Shown here: positions 33,717 to 41,553 of the stretch, in pieces
How the letters are laid out: each line of letters opens with the position of its first letter
Position numbering within the stretch: the stretch's first letter is position 1
Source of the DNA: JAFGRU01 sp016934985
Lineage (GTDB): Bacteria; Desulfobacterota; Desulfuromonadia; Desulfuromonadales; JAAYDE01
Direction of reading: 5' to 3'
NCBI GenBank assembly: GCA_963665045.2
Contig: CAXXJQ010000003.1
Span: forward strand, 496,001 to 560,000
Length of the DNA stretch: 64,000 bases
Program-made: the position numbers and the translations under genes
Notes under the pieces: model-generated
Database searches by the model: none
Told to the model about the DNA's origin: nothing
The model's input: the letters and a program-made list of their open reading frames with translations, nothing else

Positions 33717-34787
33717 ATGAATAAAAAGGATCTGAAGTTTTTAAAGGAACTGGTTGAAACCCCCAGCCCCTCAGGCTTTGAACAGCCGGCCCAGCGCCGC
33801 ATCAGAAAAGAGCTGGAAGGGGTTGTCGATGAGCTGAAGACCGATCTTATGGGCAACGTCATCGCCTGCATCAAGGGCGTGGGTGAAAACAATCCGCGGG
33901 TGATGCTGGCCGGACATTGCGACGAAATCGGTTTTATCGTTCAATATATCGATGACAACGGTTTTATCTACTTTTCCCCTATCGGCGGAGTGGATCCTCA
34001 TCTGGTCCCCGGCCAGCGGGTGCACATTCATACGGACCAGGGACCGGTCCTTGGCGTCGTGGGAAAAAAGCCTATCCACCTGATGGAAGCCAAGGACCGT
34101 GAAACCGTAGTCAAGTTTAAAAATCAGTTCATCGACATCGGCTGTGCCAGCAAGGATGAAACCGCTGTCCTGGTCAATATCGGTGATCCCGTGACCATTG
34201 CCGTAAAGCTTGAGCACCTGCAGGGGGACCGTCTCACATCCAGGGCATTTGACGACAAAATGGGTGCTTTCATCGTCGCCCAGGTACTTAAGGAAATCCG
34301 TAAGCGCGGCCCGGTGAAGGCTGACGTCTACGGCGTCTTTACGGTTCAGGAGGAGGTCGGTCTGCGTGGCTCCAAAACAAGCGCCTATGGCGTCAATCCC
34401 GATGTCGGCGTTGCCGTCGATGTTGGCTTCGCCACCGATTGTCCGGAAATCGACAAGAAGGAACTCGGCGAGTTCAAGCTCGGCGACGGTCCGATCATCT
34501 GCCGGGGGCCGAACATCAACCCCGTTCTTTTCCAGATGCTGATTGCCACGGCCAAAGACGGGAATATACCTCACCAGATCGAGGCCTCGGGGCGTCCGAC
34601 CGGCACCGACGCCAACGCCTTGCAGATGACCCGCGAGGGGGTGGCCGCGGCCCTTATCAGCGTTCCCTTGCGTTATATGCATACGCCGGTCGAGGTCCTG
34701 GCCCAGTCCGACCTCGAAAATGCCGTTGCCTTACTCTCCGATTTTCTCGGTCGGGTCGAAAAACGGGAAGATTTTATCCCCAACTGA
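33717..34787 (+). CDS. M42 family metallo-aminopeptidase
   Basis: A 356-aa dinuclear zinc/cobalt aminopeptidase of the tetrahedral TET/glutamyl-aminopeptidase type. Metal and catalytic positions are readable: GHCDEIGF, ASKDE..., RAFDDKMG, QEEVGLRGS, VDVGFATD and a C-terminal RYMHTPVE with the last His ligand. Such enzymes trim peptides in the cytoplasm. ATG 33717 follows AGGAGAAGG. Transcribed before guaB but separated from it by a promoter. Confidence 0.9.
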   Translation: MNKKDLKFLKELVETPSPSGFEQPAQRRIRKELEGVVDELKTDLMGNVIACIKGVGENNPRVMLAGHCDEIGFIVQYIDDNGFIYFSPIGGVDPHLVPGQRVHIHTDQGPVLGVVGKKPIHLMEAKDRETVVKFKNQFIDIGCASKDETAVLVNIGDPVTIAVKLEHLQGDRLTSRAFDDKMGAFIVAQVLKEIRKRGPVKADVYGVFTVQEEVGLRGSKTSAYGVNPDVGVAVDVGFATDCPEIDKKELGEFKLGDGPIICRGPNINPVLFQMLIATAKDGNIPHQIEASGRPTGTDANALQMTREGVAAALISVPLRYMHTPVEVLAQSDLENAVALLSDFLGRVEKREDFIPN

Positions 34788-34827
34788 AGTCCGCCACAGA
34801 TTCGCCAAATTTGGGTTCCGGTTTTCT

Positions 34828-34856
34828 TTGACTCCTAAAATGAAAAGGAATATGAT
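34828..34856 (+). promoter_or_regulatory. guaB promoter
   Basis: TTGACT (34828-34833), a 17-base spacer, TATGAT (34851-34856): 5 of 6 matches in each hexamer with ideal spacing. It lies 46 bases before the guaB start. Confidence 0.75.
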
Positions 34857-34902
34857 CACGAATTAATCAATTGGAACCCTATCAGAGAGGAAGGAGACAG
34901 GC

Positions 34903-36375
34903 ATGGCGGATTCGGTGATCAGGGAAGGTCTTACCTTTGACGATGTTTTATTGCTTCCGGCGCATTCCCTGTTTTTCCCCAAGGATGCCGACCTGACCAC
35001 GTGGCTTACTCGGAGTATAAAACTTAGTATTCCGCTTTTGTCCGCCGCCATGGACACGGTAACCGAATCACGTACCGCCATCTGCATGTCTCGTGAGGGG
35101 GGTCTCGGGGTTATCCATAAAAATATGAGTCCCGCGGATCAGGCCCTGGAGGTAGATCAGGTCAAAAAGTCGGAAAGCGGCATGATCGTTGATCCCATCA
35201 CCATGAATCCCCGTCAGAAGATCCGGGATGCCCTGGCCCTGATGAAAAAATATCGGATTTCTGGGGTCCCCATTACCGAAAACGGCAAACTGGTCGGGAT
35301 CCTGACCAACCGGGACCTGCGTTTTGAAACCGAGCTTGAGCAACCCATTGCCCATGTCATGACCAAGGAAAACCTGGTCACGGTCCCCCCCGGAACGACC
35401 CTCGAGGAAGCCAAATCTCACCTTCATAAACACCGTATAGAAAAGCTGCTGGTGGTCGACAAGGACGATATTCTGAAAGGCCTGATCACTATCAAGGATA
35501 TTGAAAAGGTTCGCAAGTATCCCAATGCCAGCAAGGACAGCCTTGGACGTTTGATTGTCGGCGCCGCTGTCGGCGTTGGCAATGACCGGGAGGAGCGGGT
35601 GGAGGCCCTGGTCCGGGCGGGTGTCGATGTCATTGTCATCGATACCGCTCACGGGCATTCCCAGGCCGTTATCGATGCGGTCAGGGATGTCAAGCGGGGC
35701 TATCCGAATCTGCAGCTGATTGCGGGCAATGTGGCCACGGCCGAAGCCGCGGAAGCACTGGCCCAGGCCGGCGCCGACGCCGTCAAGGTCGGGATCGGGC
35801 CCGGCTCCATCTGCACGACGCGGGTTGTCGCCGGGGTCGGCGTGCCGCAATTGACCGCTATTCAGGATGTCGCCCGCGTTACCCGGAAGAGGGAAATCCC
35901 TCTTATTGCCGATGGCGGGGTCAAGTTTTCAGGCGACATTCCCAAGGCCCTGGCTTTTGGCGCGGATGTCGTCATGATCGGTTCCCTTTTCGCCGGCACC
36001 GAGGAGTCCCCCGGCGATACCATCCTTTACCAGGGGCGTACCTACAAGTCGTATCGCGGCATGGGCAGCATCGGGGCCATGAGCAGAGGAAGCAAGGACC
36101 GCTATTTTCAGGCCGATGTGGAGAGTGAAGTCAAATTGGTTCCTGAAGGGATCGAGGGCCGGGTCCCCTACCGCGGCAACCTTTCCGAAAACGTTCACCA
36201 GCTTCTGGGGGGCTTGCGCGCCGGGATGGGTTATACCGGTTGCCGCAATATCCGCGAACTTCAGGAAAAAGCGCGTTTTATCAAGATTTCCCATGCCGGC
36301 CTCAAGGAATCCCACGTTCACGACGTACAGATTACCCACGAGGCGCCCAACTACCGTTTCAACCCCAACTTTTAA
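34903..36375 (+). CDS. guaB: IMP dehydrogenase
   Basis: Catalyses NAD-dependent oxidation of IMP to XMP, the first committed step to GMP. The 490-aa protein has the TIM-barrel with the catalytic-cysteine loop (GIGPGSICTTRVVAGVG), the flap region (YRGMGSIGAM), and an inserted pair of CBS domains (about residues 95-205). ATG 34903 follows GAGGAAGGAG. Next functional partner is guaA, but a four-helix-bundle gene and repeats intervene. Confidence 0.97.
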   Translation: MADSVIREGLTFDDVLLLPAHSLFFPKDADLTTWLTRSIKLSIPLLSAAMDTVTESRTAICMSREGGLGVIHKNMSPADQALEVDQVKKSESGMIVDPITMNPRQKIRDALALMKKYRISGVPITENGKLVGILTNRDLRFETELEQPIAHVMTKENLVTVPPGTTLEEAKSHLHKHRIEKLLVVDKDDILKGLITIKDIEKVRKYPNASKDSLGRLIVGAAVGVGNDREERVEALVRAGVDVIVIDTAHGHSQAVIDAVRDVKRGYPNLQLIAGNVATAEAAEALAQAGADAVKVGIGPGSICTTRVVAGVGVPQLTAIQDVARVTRKREIPLIADGGVKFSGDIPKALAFGADVVMIGSLFAGTEESPGDTILYQGRTYKSYRGMGSIGAMSRGSKDRYFQADVESEVKLVPEGIEGRVPYRGNLSENVHQLLGGLRAGMGYTGCRNIRELQEKARFIKISHAGLKESHVHDVQITHEAPNYRFNPNF

Positions 36376-36475
36376 CCGCGAAGCCGGGTTTGAGTCTGTA
36401 GTACTTTCCGTATAAATGAATGACGGGGTGAATTGGCGGCCCTTTGAGGCTTTACTGTATCAGGCTTCGACCTCG

Positions 36476-36530
36476 GTTTTAAGTTGCAAGTTTTAAGTTT
36501 TAAGTAAAACCTAAAACCCTTTTAAAATTG
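36476..36530. repeat. AAGTTTTAAGT iterated repeat
   Basis: TTTTAAGTTGCAAG, TTTTAAGTTTTAAGTAAAAC and CTAAAACCCTTTTAAAA follow one another directly upstream of the four-helix-bundle gene. The other side of that gene carries the complementary word family. Confidence 0.65.
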
Positions 36531-36536
36531 ATTTGA

Positions 36537-36896
36537 ATGGGCTATTCGTTATTTGAAAATCTGGATGTTTGGAAACGTGCTTCCCGGTTGGCGGTTCGAA
36601 CCTATGAAGTTCTGAAAGACTGCCGCGATTTCAGTTTGAAAGACCAGATGTGCCGGTCGGCAGTTTCTATCGCCTCCAACATTGCCGAAGGGGATCAGCG
36701 CGAATCAAAAAAAGAATTTGTCCGTTTTCTGCATATTGCAAAAGGTTCCGCCGCTGAACTCAGAACTCAGGTTTATATTGCGAGCAAAATTGGAGTTGTC
36801 AGTCCGGAAATTCAGAAAGAGATGGTTGAAGAGCTTATGGCCTTATCAAAAATGCTCCATCAGCTTTCAAAAAGTATTGCCAACAGAAACAGCTGA
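36537..36896 (+). CDS. Four-helix-bundle protein (S23 / 23S rRNA intervening-sequence family)
   Basis: A 119-aa protein with the family hallmarks: YSLFENLDVWKRASRLAV at the N-terminus, FSLKDQMCRSAVSIASNIAEG in the middle (a segment longer than this quote is conserved), and a C-terminal helix. Members were first seen in 23S rRNA intervening sequences but most are free-standing genes of unknown function that move between sites. Here it splits guaB from guaA and is bracketed by AAGTTTTAAG/ACACTTAAAA word repeats, suggesting an inserted cassette. The Shine-Dalgarno is poor. Confidence 0.85.
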   Translation: MGYSLFENLDVWKRASRLAVRTYEVLKDCRDFSLKDQMCRSAVSIASNIAEGDQRESKKEFVRFLHIAKGSAAELRTQVYIASKIGVVSPEIQKEMVEELMALSKMLHQLSKSIANRNS

Positions 36897-36916
36897 TTTT
36901 TAGCTCCTGCCAGTCA

Positions 36917-36962
36917 CTGCCCAACACTTAACACTTAAAACTTGACACTTGAAACTAATTTT
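36917..36962. repeat. ACACTTAA iterated repeat upstream of guaA
   Basis: CCAACACTTAACACTTAAAA followed by CTTGACACTTGAAAC, ending at the base before the guaA start. It resembles the words before dnaE (41.5 kb) and accA (45.1 kb). Confidence 0.65.
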
Positions 36963-38525
36963 ATGACCAAAGACATTCACAGCGAAAAAATTCTCATTCT
37001 CGACTTTGGCTCCCAGTACAGCCAGCTTATTGCCCGGCGCATCCGGGAAACCCATGTCTATTGCGAGATCCAGCCGTTTGACATGGATCTGGCGGCGATT
37101 CGGGCTTTTGCCCCCAGGGGGATCGTTCTTTCCGGCGGACCGAAATCGGTCTATGATCAGGGTGCCCCGGCTGTCGAGGAGGAGCTCTTCGAACTGGGCA
37201 TTCCGGTCCTGGGGATCTGTTACGGCATGCAGCTCATGTGTCGACACTTCGGCGGTGCCGTGGTGCCGGCCGGAAAACGCGAATACGGCCATGCCGAGGT
37301 TATGTCCCAGGGGCGGCCGGGTCCATTATTCGAAGGTTTTTTTGTCGAGGGGAAAAACTCGGTCTGGATGAGCCACGGCGATCACGTCGAGAAGGTTCCG
37401 CATCAGTTTGAGGTCATCGCCAACTCGGAAAACGCTCCTGTCTGCGCCATCCAGAACATTCAACGGCGCCAGTACGGTGTCCAGTTCCATCCCGAGGTCA
37501 ATCACACCTTGAGGGGCGACCTTCTTATCGAAAATTTTGTCCGCAACATCTGCCGCTGTTCAGGACAGTGGACGCCGGGCCATATCATTCAGGACGGCGT
37601 TGCCCGCATCCGCGAGCAGGTCGGCAAAGAGCAGGTGGTGCTCGGCCTTTCCGGCGGTGTCGACTCCTCCGTGGCGGCGGCCCTGCTGCATCTGGCCATC
37701 GGTGATCAGTTGACCTGTGTATTCGTCGATAACGGCCTTCTGCGTCTGGGGGAGGGGGACCAGGTCATGGCCACTTTTGCCGAGAATCTCGGTGTCCGGG
37801 TCATCCGGGTCAACGCCGAGGAGAGGTTCCTTTCCGCCCTCAAAGGGGTGGCCGATCCCGAGCAGAAGCGGATGATCATCGGCGGCCTTTTTATCGAGAT
37901 TTTCGAGGAGGAAGCGAAAAAGCTGGGGGATGTCCGTTGGCTGGGGCAGGGGACCATCTATCCCGACGTCATCGAGTCCGCCGGGGCCAAAACCGGCAAG
38001 GCGCACAGCATCAAAAGCCACCACAATGTCGGCGGCCTGCCCGAGTTCATGAAGCTGCAACTGGTGGAGCCCTTGCGCGAACTGTTCAAGGACGAGGTGC
38101 GCTCCATCGGCGAGGAGCTGGGTCTGCCGCATCAGCTGGTCTATCGCCATCCTTTCCCCGGGCCGGGCCTGGGGGTCCGCATCCTGGGAGAGATCAACAA
38201 AGACTTTGCCGATACTCTGCGCTATGCCGATGCCATCTATATCGACGAACTGCACCGTACCGGCCATTACGACAAGATCAGCCAGGCATTCGCCGTGTTC
38301 CTGCCGGTCAAAAGCGTCGGCGTTATGGGTGACGGGCGCACCTATGAGTACGTTATTGCCCTGCGTGCCGTGGAAACCAAAGATTTTATGACGGCCGAGT
38401 GGTATCCGCTTCCCTACGCCATCATGTCGCGTATCAGCAACCGCATTATTAATGAAGTCCGAGGGGTGAACCGGGTTGTCTACGACATCTCCGGCAAACC
38501 TCCGGCTACCATTGAGTGGGAGTAA
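36963..38525 (+). CDS. guaA: GMP synthase (glutamine-hydrolysing)
   Basis: Converts XMP to GMP using glutamine and ATP. The 520-aa protein has a class-I glutamine amidotransferase domain (ILDFGSQYSQLIARRI; nucleophile Cys in GICYGMQLM; HPEVNHT), an ATP-pyrophosphatase domain with the P-loop GLSGGVDSSVAAAL, and the C-terminal dimerisation domain ending in KPPATIEWE. I chose ATG 36963 because the seven residues before it would be encoded by the intergenic repeat. Confidence 0.97.
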   Translation: MTKDIHSEKILILDFGSQYSQLIARRIRETHVYCEIQPFDMDLAAIRAFAPRGIVLSGGPKSVYDQGAPAVEEELFELGIPVLGICYGMQLMCRHFGGAVVPAGKREYGHAEVMSQGRPGPLFEGFFVEGKNSVWMSHGDHVEKVPHQFEVIANSENAPVCAIQNIQRRQYGVQFHPEVNHTLRGDLLIENFVRNICRCSGQWTPGHIIQDGVARIREQVGKEQVVLGLSGGVDSSVAAALLHLAIGDQLTCVFVDNGLLRLGEGDQVMATFAENLGVRVIRVNAEERFLSALKGVADPEQKRMIIGGLFIEIFEEEAKKLGDVRWLGQGTIYPDVIESAGAKTGKAHSIKSHHNVGGLPEFMKLQLVEPLRELFKDEVRSIGEELGLPHQLVYRHPFPGPGLGVRILGEINKDFADTLRYADAIYIDELHRTGHYDKISQAFAVFLPVKSVGVMGDGRTYEYVIALRAVETKDFMTAEWYPLPYAIMSRISNRIINEVRGVNRVVYDISGKPPATIEWE

Positions 38526-38987
38526 TGGCCGTCATTGGTCATGAAATTAAACTTGATAAACTGGAGATGCTTGTTCCGCTTCTGATGGTGTAAAGGTCGA
38601 GGTTTGAAAACGAAGTCACTGTCCGAATATTAATTTCTACACCCGCTGTCCCGATTCCGATTTTGTCGTTTATCGGAGTCATTTCTCCCAGTGCCATTGA
38701 CTGCCGGAGTTCTACTCATTAAACTGTATCATTGCCATGCTGAAAAATAATTTCAGCATTGGCATTTTACGAGCCCGGCACAGGCTGATGCCTTGATATT
38801 TTCAATATTTCAGGCTCTTCCCATCCTGTTCCGTGATTAATTAGAGTATAGTAATTGCATAGATATACATTCCATTGTTTTTTTTGCTTGTATCCTTTTC
38901 TTTTTATTCAGATGAAAAAAATTCATTAAATATTTTGGAGTTTTCAGGGTCTTTTCCCAAGGGCAGGAAAAGTGGAGGGGTTGAAAA
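38526..38987. other. Intergenic region after guaA
   Basis: About 460 bases without a gene. It contains the terminator-like hairpin at 38733-38768 and an AT-rich stretch (38840-38940) that probably holds the promoter of the following lipoprotein gene; no clear -35/-10 pair was found. Confidence 0.45.
38733..38768 (+). terminator. Terminator-like hairpin after guaA
   Basis: TGCCATGCTGAAA (38733-38745) pairs with TTTCAGCATTGGCA (38751-38764) with one bulged T, then TTTTAC. The T-run is short and the hairpin lies about 210 bases after guaA. Confidence 0.55.
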
Positions 38988-40040
38988 ATGAAAATTATTA
39001 AAACAACATTAGCTTTTCCCCTGTGTTTCGTTCTTCTGCTTCTGTTCGGCTGCGGCGGAGGTGGTGGAGGGGATGGGGAAGGAAGAACAACCCTTAGCGA
39101 TACGGTTTTTATTGGAGGGGCTTTTGCGAATCCCGACGACTCTGCACTTAGTTTGGTAAGTTTTTTTTCTTTTATAGAATTTTCGGGGGCAACGGTCGAT
39201 TGCGAGGGTTTAGACACAGAGAACCAGGTATTAGGGAATGTTGAACGTGAATTCACGGACGCGTATTTCGATGATAACCGACTCGCTATTCTTTATGAAA
39301 TTAGTACAGATGAAGATGTCCCGGCTGCCAGGTCCGCCAATGACGAGTATTTTATTTTTGGGTATGATCATGAAGACCGCGGCATGATTGGTCTCGGAGT
39401 CAATGTTGAGGATTTTCCGTTAGATTTTGAAACTACTTTTTCGGGAGGGATGTTTTCGGTCCTCCGGCTTGTAGATGATCATAGAAACGATGGCTCTAAT
39501 GTATATTCTGAAATCATTGATAACGTCTTTGCGGCCGACGGGACTGGAACAAATTTTGATTTTCTTTCTTTTGGGTTTGACGATGGAAGTGGTTTTGTCG
39601 ATGGTTTAGATAGTAGTACGAATTATTGGGGGCAATTCAGTAAGGACGCTAATGTTCTCGTAATATCCGATGCTGATGACCAGCTTGATGATTTTGTTAG
39701 TCTTAGCATCGCTATAAGACAATCTTCAGGAAAAAATTTGGGAACTCTAAACGGTTATTATAACTTTATTCGTGTTGAAGCCAATAATAATAACATTAAT
39801 AGCCTCGAATCCTTCTATGGTGAAATATATTTCAATGGTTCTGGAACGTGTCGAATAGAAACATTTTCAACCAGTGTTTCGACTGATGACTGCATATATG
39901 CTGTTAATGCTTCAACTGGTGAGGTTAGCATAAACTTGAATGGTACTCAGGTTGTTGATGGTATTATTTCCGAAGATAATGAGTTGATTGCTCTCGTCAC
40001 AGCTCCAGGTCCATACATGATTATTGCCACTAAACAGTAG
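38988..40040 (+). CDS. Predicted lipoprotein of unknown function
   Basis: A 350-aa protein with a lipoprotein signal (lipobox LFGC, modified Cys at about residue 22) followed by a poly-Gly linker. The mature part is acidic, rich in Asp, Asn, Ser and Phe, with no motif I recognise; its strands resemble beta-rich outer-surface proteins. It is more AT-rich and richer in AAT/GAT codons than guaA or dnaE, so it may have been acquired. ATG 38988 follows GGAGGGG. No operon partner. Confidence 0.7.
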   Translation: MKIIKTTLAFPLCFVLLLLFGCGGGGGGDGEGRTTLSDTVFIGGAFANPDDSALSLVSFFSFIEFSGATVDCEGLDTENQVLGNVEREFTDAYFDDNRLAILYEISTDEDVPAARSANDEYFIFGYDHEDRGMIGLGVNVEDFPLDFETTFSGGMFSVLRLVDDHRNDGSNVYSEIIDNVFAADGTGTNFDFLSFGFDDGSGFVDGLDSSTNYWGQFSKDANVLVISDADDQLDDFVSLSIAIRQSSGKNLGTLNGYYNFIRVEANNNNINSLESFYGEIYFNGSGTCRIETFSTSVSTDDCIYAVNASTGEVSINLNGTQVVDGIISEDNELIALVTAPGPYMIIATKQ

Positions 40041-40241
40041 GGACTTTTTGCCGGGAATCTGCTAGGTCGGTCTCCGGTTTTTATTGGTTTTATCACAATC
40101 TATTCTTCCCGATTAATTTATCAATTTGGCATGTAAAGGTTATGATTAACTGACCTTTTTTCGAAAAAATTCCCCCCTCGGAAAAGGATTGGTGTCTCCC
40201 ATTTCTCCTTTTTTTGCAGGGTTTTTCAATTGGTGCAAACT

Positions 40242-40628
40242 ATGGCTGACCAGAACACAACGCTGCATGATCTCAAGACCCGCACCGCCGAGTTTGTCCA
40301 CGAGCGGGACTGGGAGCAGTTTCACACGCCCAAGAATCTCAGCATGTCCATTGCCATCGAGGCGGCGGAGTTGATGGAACACTTTCAGTGGATGAAAGTC
40401 GAGGAGTCAGCGTCTCTCACTTCCGAGGAGTTGCAAAAGGTCGGAGAAGAACTGGCCGATATCGTTTTATATGCCCTTTCCATGGCCAACTCCCTGGGGC
40501 TTGATCTGTCTAAAACGGTGCTCGACAAAATGGCGAAAAATGCCCGTAAATACCCCAGGGAAAAGGTTCGCGGCAAATCGCACAAGTATACGTATTACAA
40601 AAAAGCACATGACGAAGCTGAAAACTGA
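40242..40628 (+). CDS. MazG-like nucleotide pyrophosphohydrolase
   Basis: A 128-aa protein of the MazG/RS21-C6 (dCTPase-like) type. The Mg-binding helices are seen in AIEAAELMEHFQW and EELADIVLYALSMAN, and the C-terminal KSHKYTYYKK basic tail is typical of this subgroup. It would hydrolyse (d)NTPs to monophosphates, a house-cleaning role that matches the next gene, maf. ATG 40242 is preferred over a TTG four codons upstream. Confidence 0.85.
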   Translation: MADQNTTLHDLKTRTAEFVHERDWEQFHTPKNLSMSIAIEAAELMEHFQWMKVEESASLTSEELQKVGEELADIVLYALSMANSLGLDLSKTVLDKMAKNARKYPREKVRGKSHKYTYYKKAHDEAEN

Positions 40629-40680
40629 AGGGCTTTTTTGCCGCAGAGAGCGCTTAGAACGCCGAGAAAAAATTGGTCTA
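40629..40680. repeat. GCCGCAGAGAGCGC repeat unit
   Basis: TTGCCGCAGAGAGCGCTTAG and AACGCCGAGAAAAAATTGG, one arm of the CGCAGAG family, between the MazG-like and maf genes. Confidence 0.6.
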
Positions 40681-40732
40681 ATGTTTTTTGATTTTACCTT
40701 CAGCCTTCGGTCTTCTACCTGGATTGCCCTTT

Positions 40733-41320
40733 ATGAGAACACTTATTCTTGCATCGACCAGCCCATACCGCTTTGACCTGATGAAGCGTCTCGACATCCC
40801 TTTCAAGGCTGTGGCGCCCCTGTTTGAGGAAAACCCGGAACCGGGTGTCGAACCGGCTCTGCTGGTCAAGCATTTTGCCGCTTTCAAGGCGAAAAGTCTG
40901 CGTGAGGATTACCCTGACGCCCTCATCGTCGGTTCCGACCAGGTGTTCGTCAACTGGCGCGGCGATATCATCGGCAAACCCCACACCTTTGCGGCGGCCC
41001 GCAAACAGCTTGAGGAGATGTCCGGACGCACCAATGTCTTTTACACCGGTCTATCCCTTTACGACAGCCTCAGGAACGAGGCCCTGACTGACTTCACGAC
41101 TACCGAGGTCACCTTTCGTTCTTTGAGTCCCGAGGAGATCGACGTCTATCTTCGCAAAGAGGAACCCTTCGACTGCGCGGGTTCGTTCAAGATCGAAGGC
41201 CTGGGCATCGCTCTCATGGAAAAAGTAACTTCGGATGATCCCACCGCCCTTATCGGCCTGCCCCTGATCCGCTTGACCCGCATGCTGCAGGATATGGGCT
41301 GCCCTGTTCTTTCCAGATAA
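40733..41320 (+). CDS. Maf-family nucleotide pyrophosphatase (YceF subgroup)
   Basis: A 195-aa Maf protein. ILASTSPYRFDLMKRL is the conserved substrate-loop start and GSDQVFV contains the SDQ triad typical of the YceF subgroup, which hydrolyses 7-methyl-GTP, whereas the Maf/YhdE subgroup has SDT. I chose ATG 40733; the earlier in-frame start would be encoded by repeat sequence. Context with MazG-like enzyme suggests nucleotide-pool sanitation. Confidence 0.9.
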   Translation: MRTLILASTSPYRFDLMKRLDIPFKAVAPLFEENPEPGVEPALLVKHFAAFKAKSLREDYPDALIVGSDQVFVNWRGDIIGKPHTFAAARKQLEEMSGRTNVFYTGLSLYDSLRNEALTDFTTTEVTFRSLSPEEIDVYLRKEEPFDCAGSFKIEGLGIALMEKVTSDDPTALIGLPLIRLTRMLQDMGCPVLSR

Positions 41321-41390
41321 CGCAAATCCTCCTTTCGTCAAACGCTGAAATTTGCCATAATGCTGGTCATGGAAATAGCACAAAAAAGCC

Positions 41391-41547
41391 TATGACCGCA
41401 GAGATCGCGAAGGACACAAAAGAAAACCAAACACTATATTTTTTTGTTGGTTTTTCTCGGTGCCCTCTGCGTATTTGGCGGTAAAAAAGGTTTCTTGTCA
41501 CAAGTTACATGTCACGTCTTAACCACTTAACACTTAACACTTGACGC
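41391..41547. repeat. Composite intergenic repeat upstream of dnaE
   Basis: Three word families in a row. ACCGCAGAGATCGCGAAGG and, inverted, CCTCTGCGTATTTGGCGGT form a loose stem of about 40 bp (41393-41479). Then GTCACAAGTTACATGTCACG, then AACCACTTAACACTTAACAC running up to six bases before the dnaE start. Confidence 0.7.
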
Positions 41548-41553
41548 CGGATC

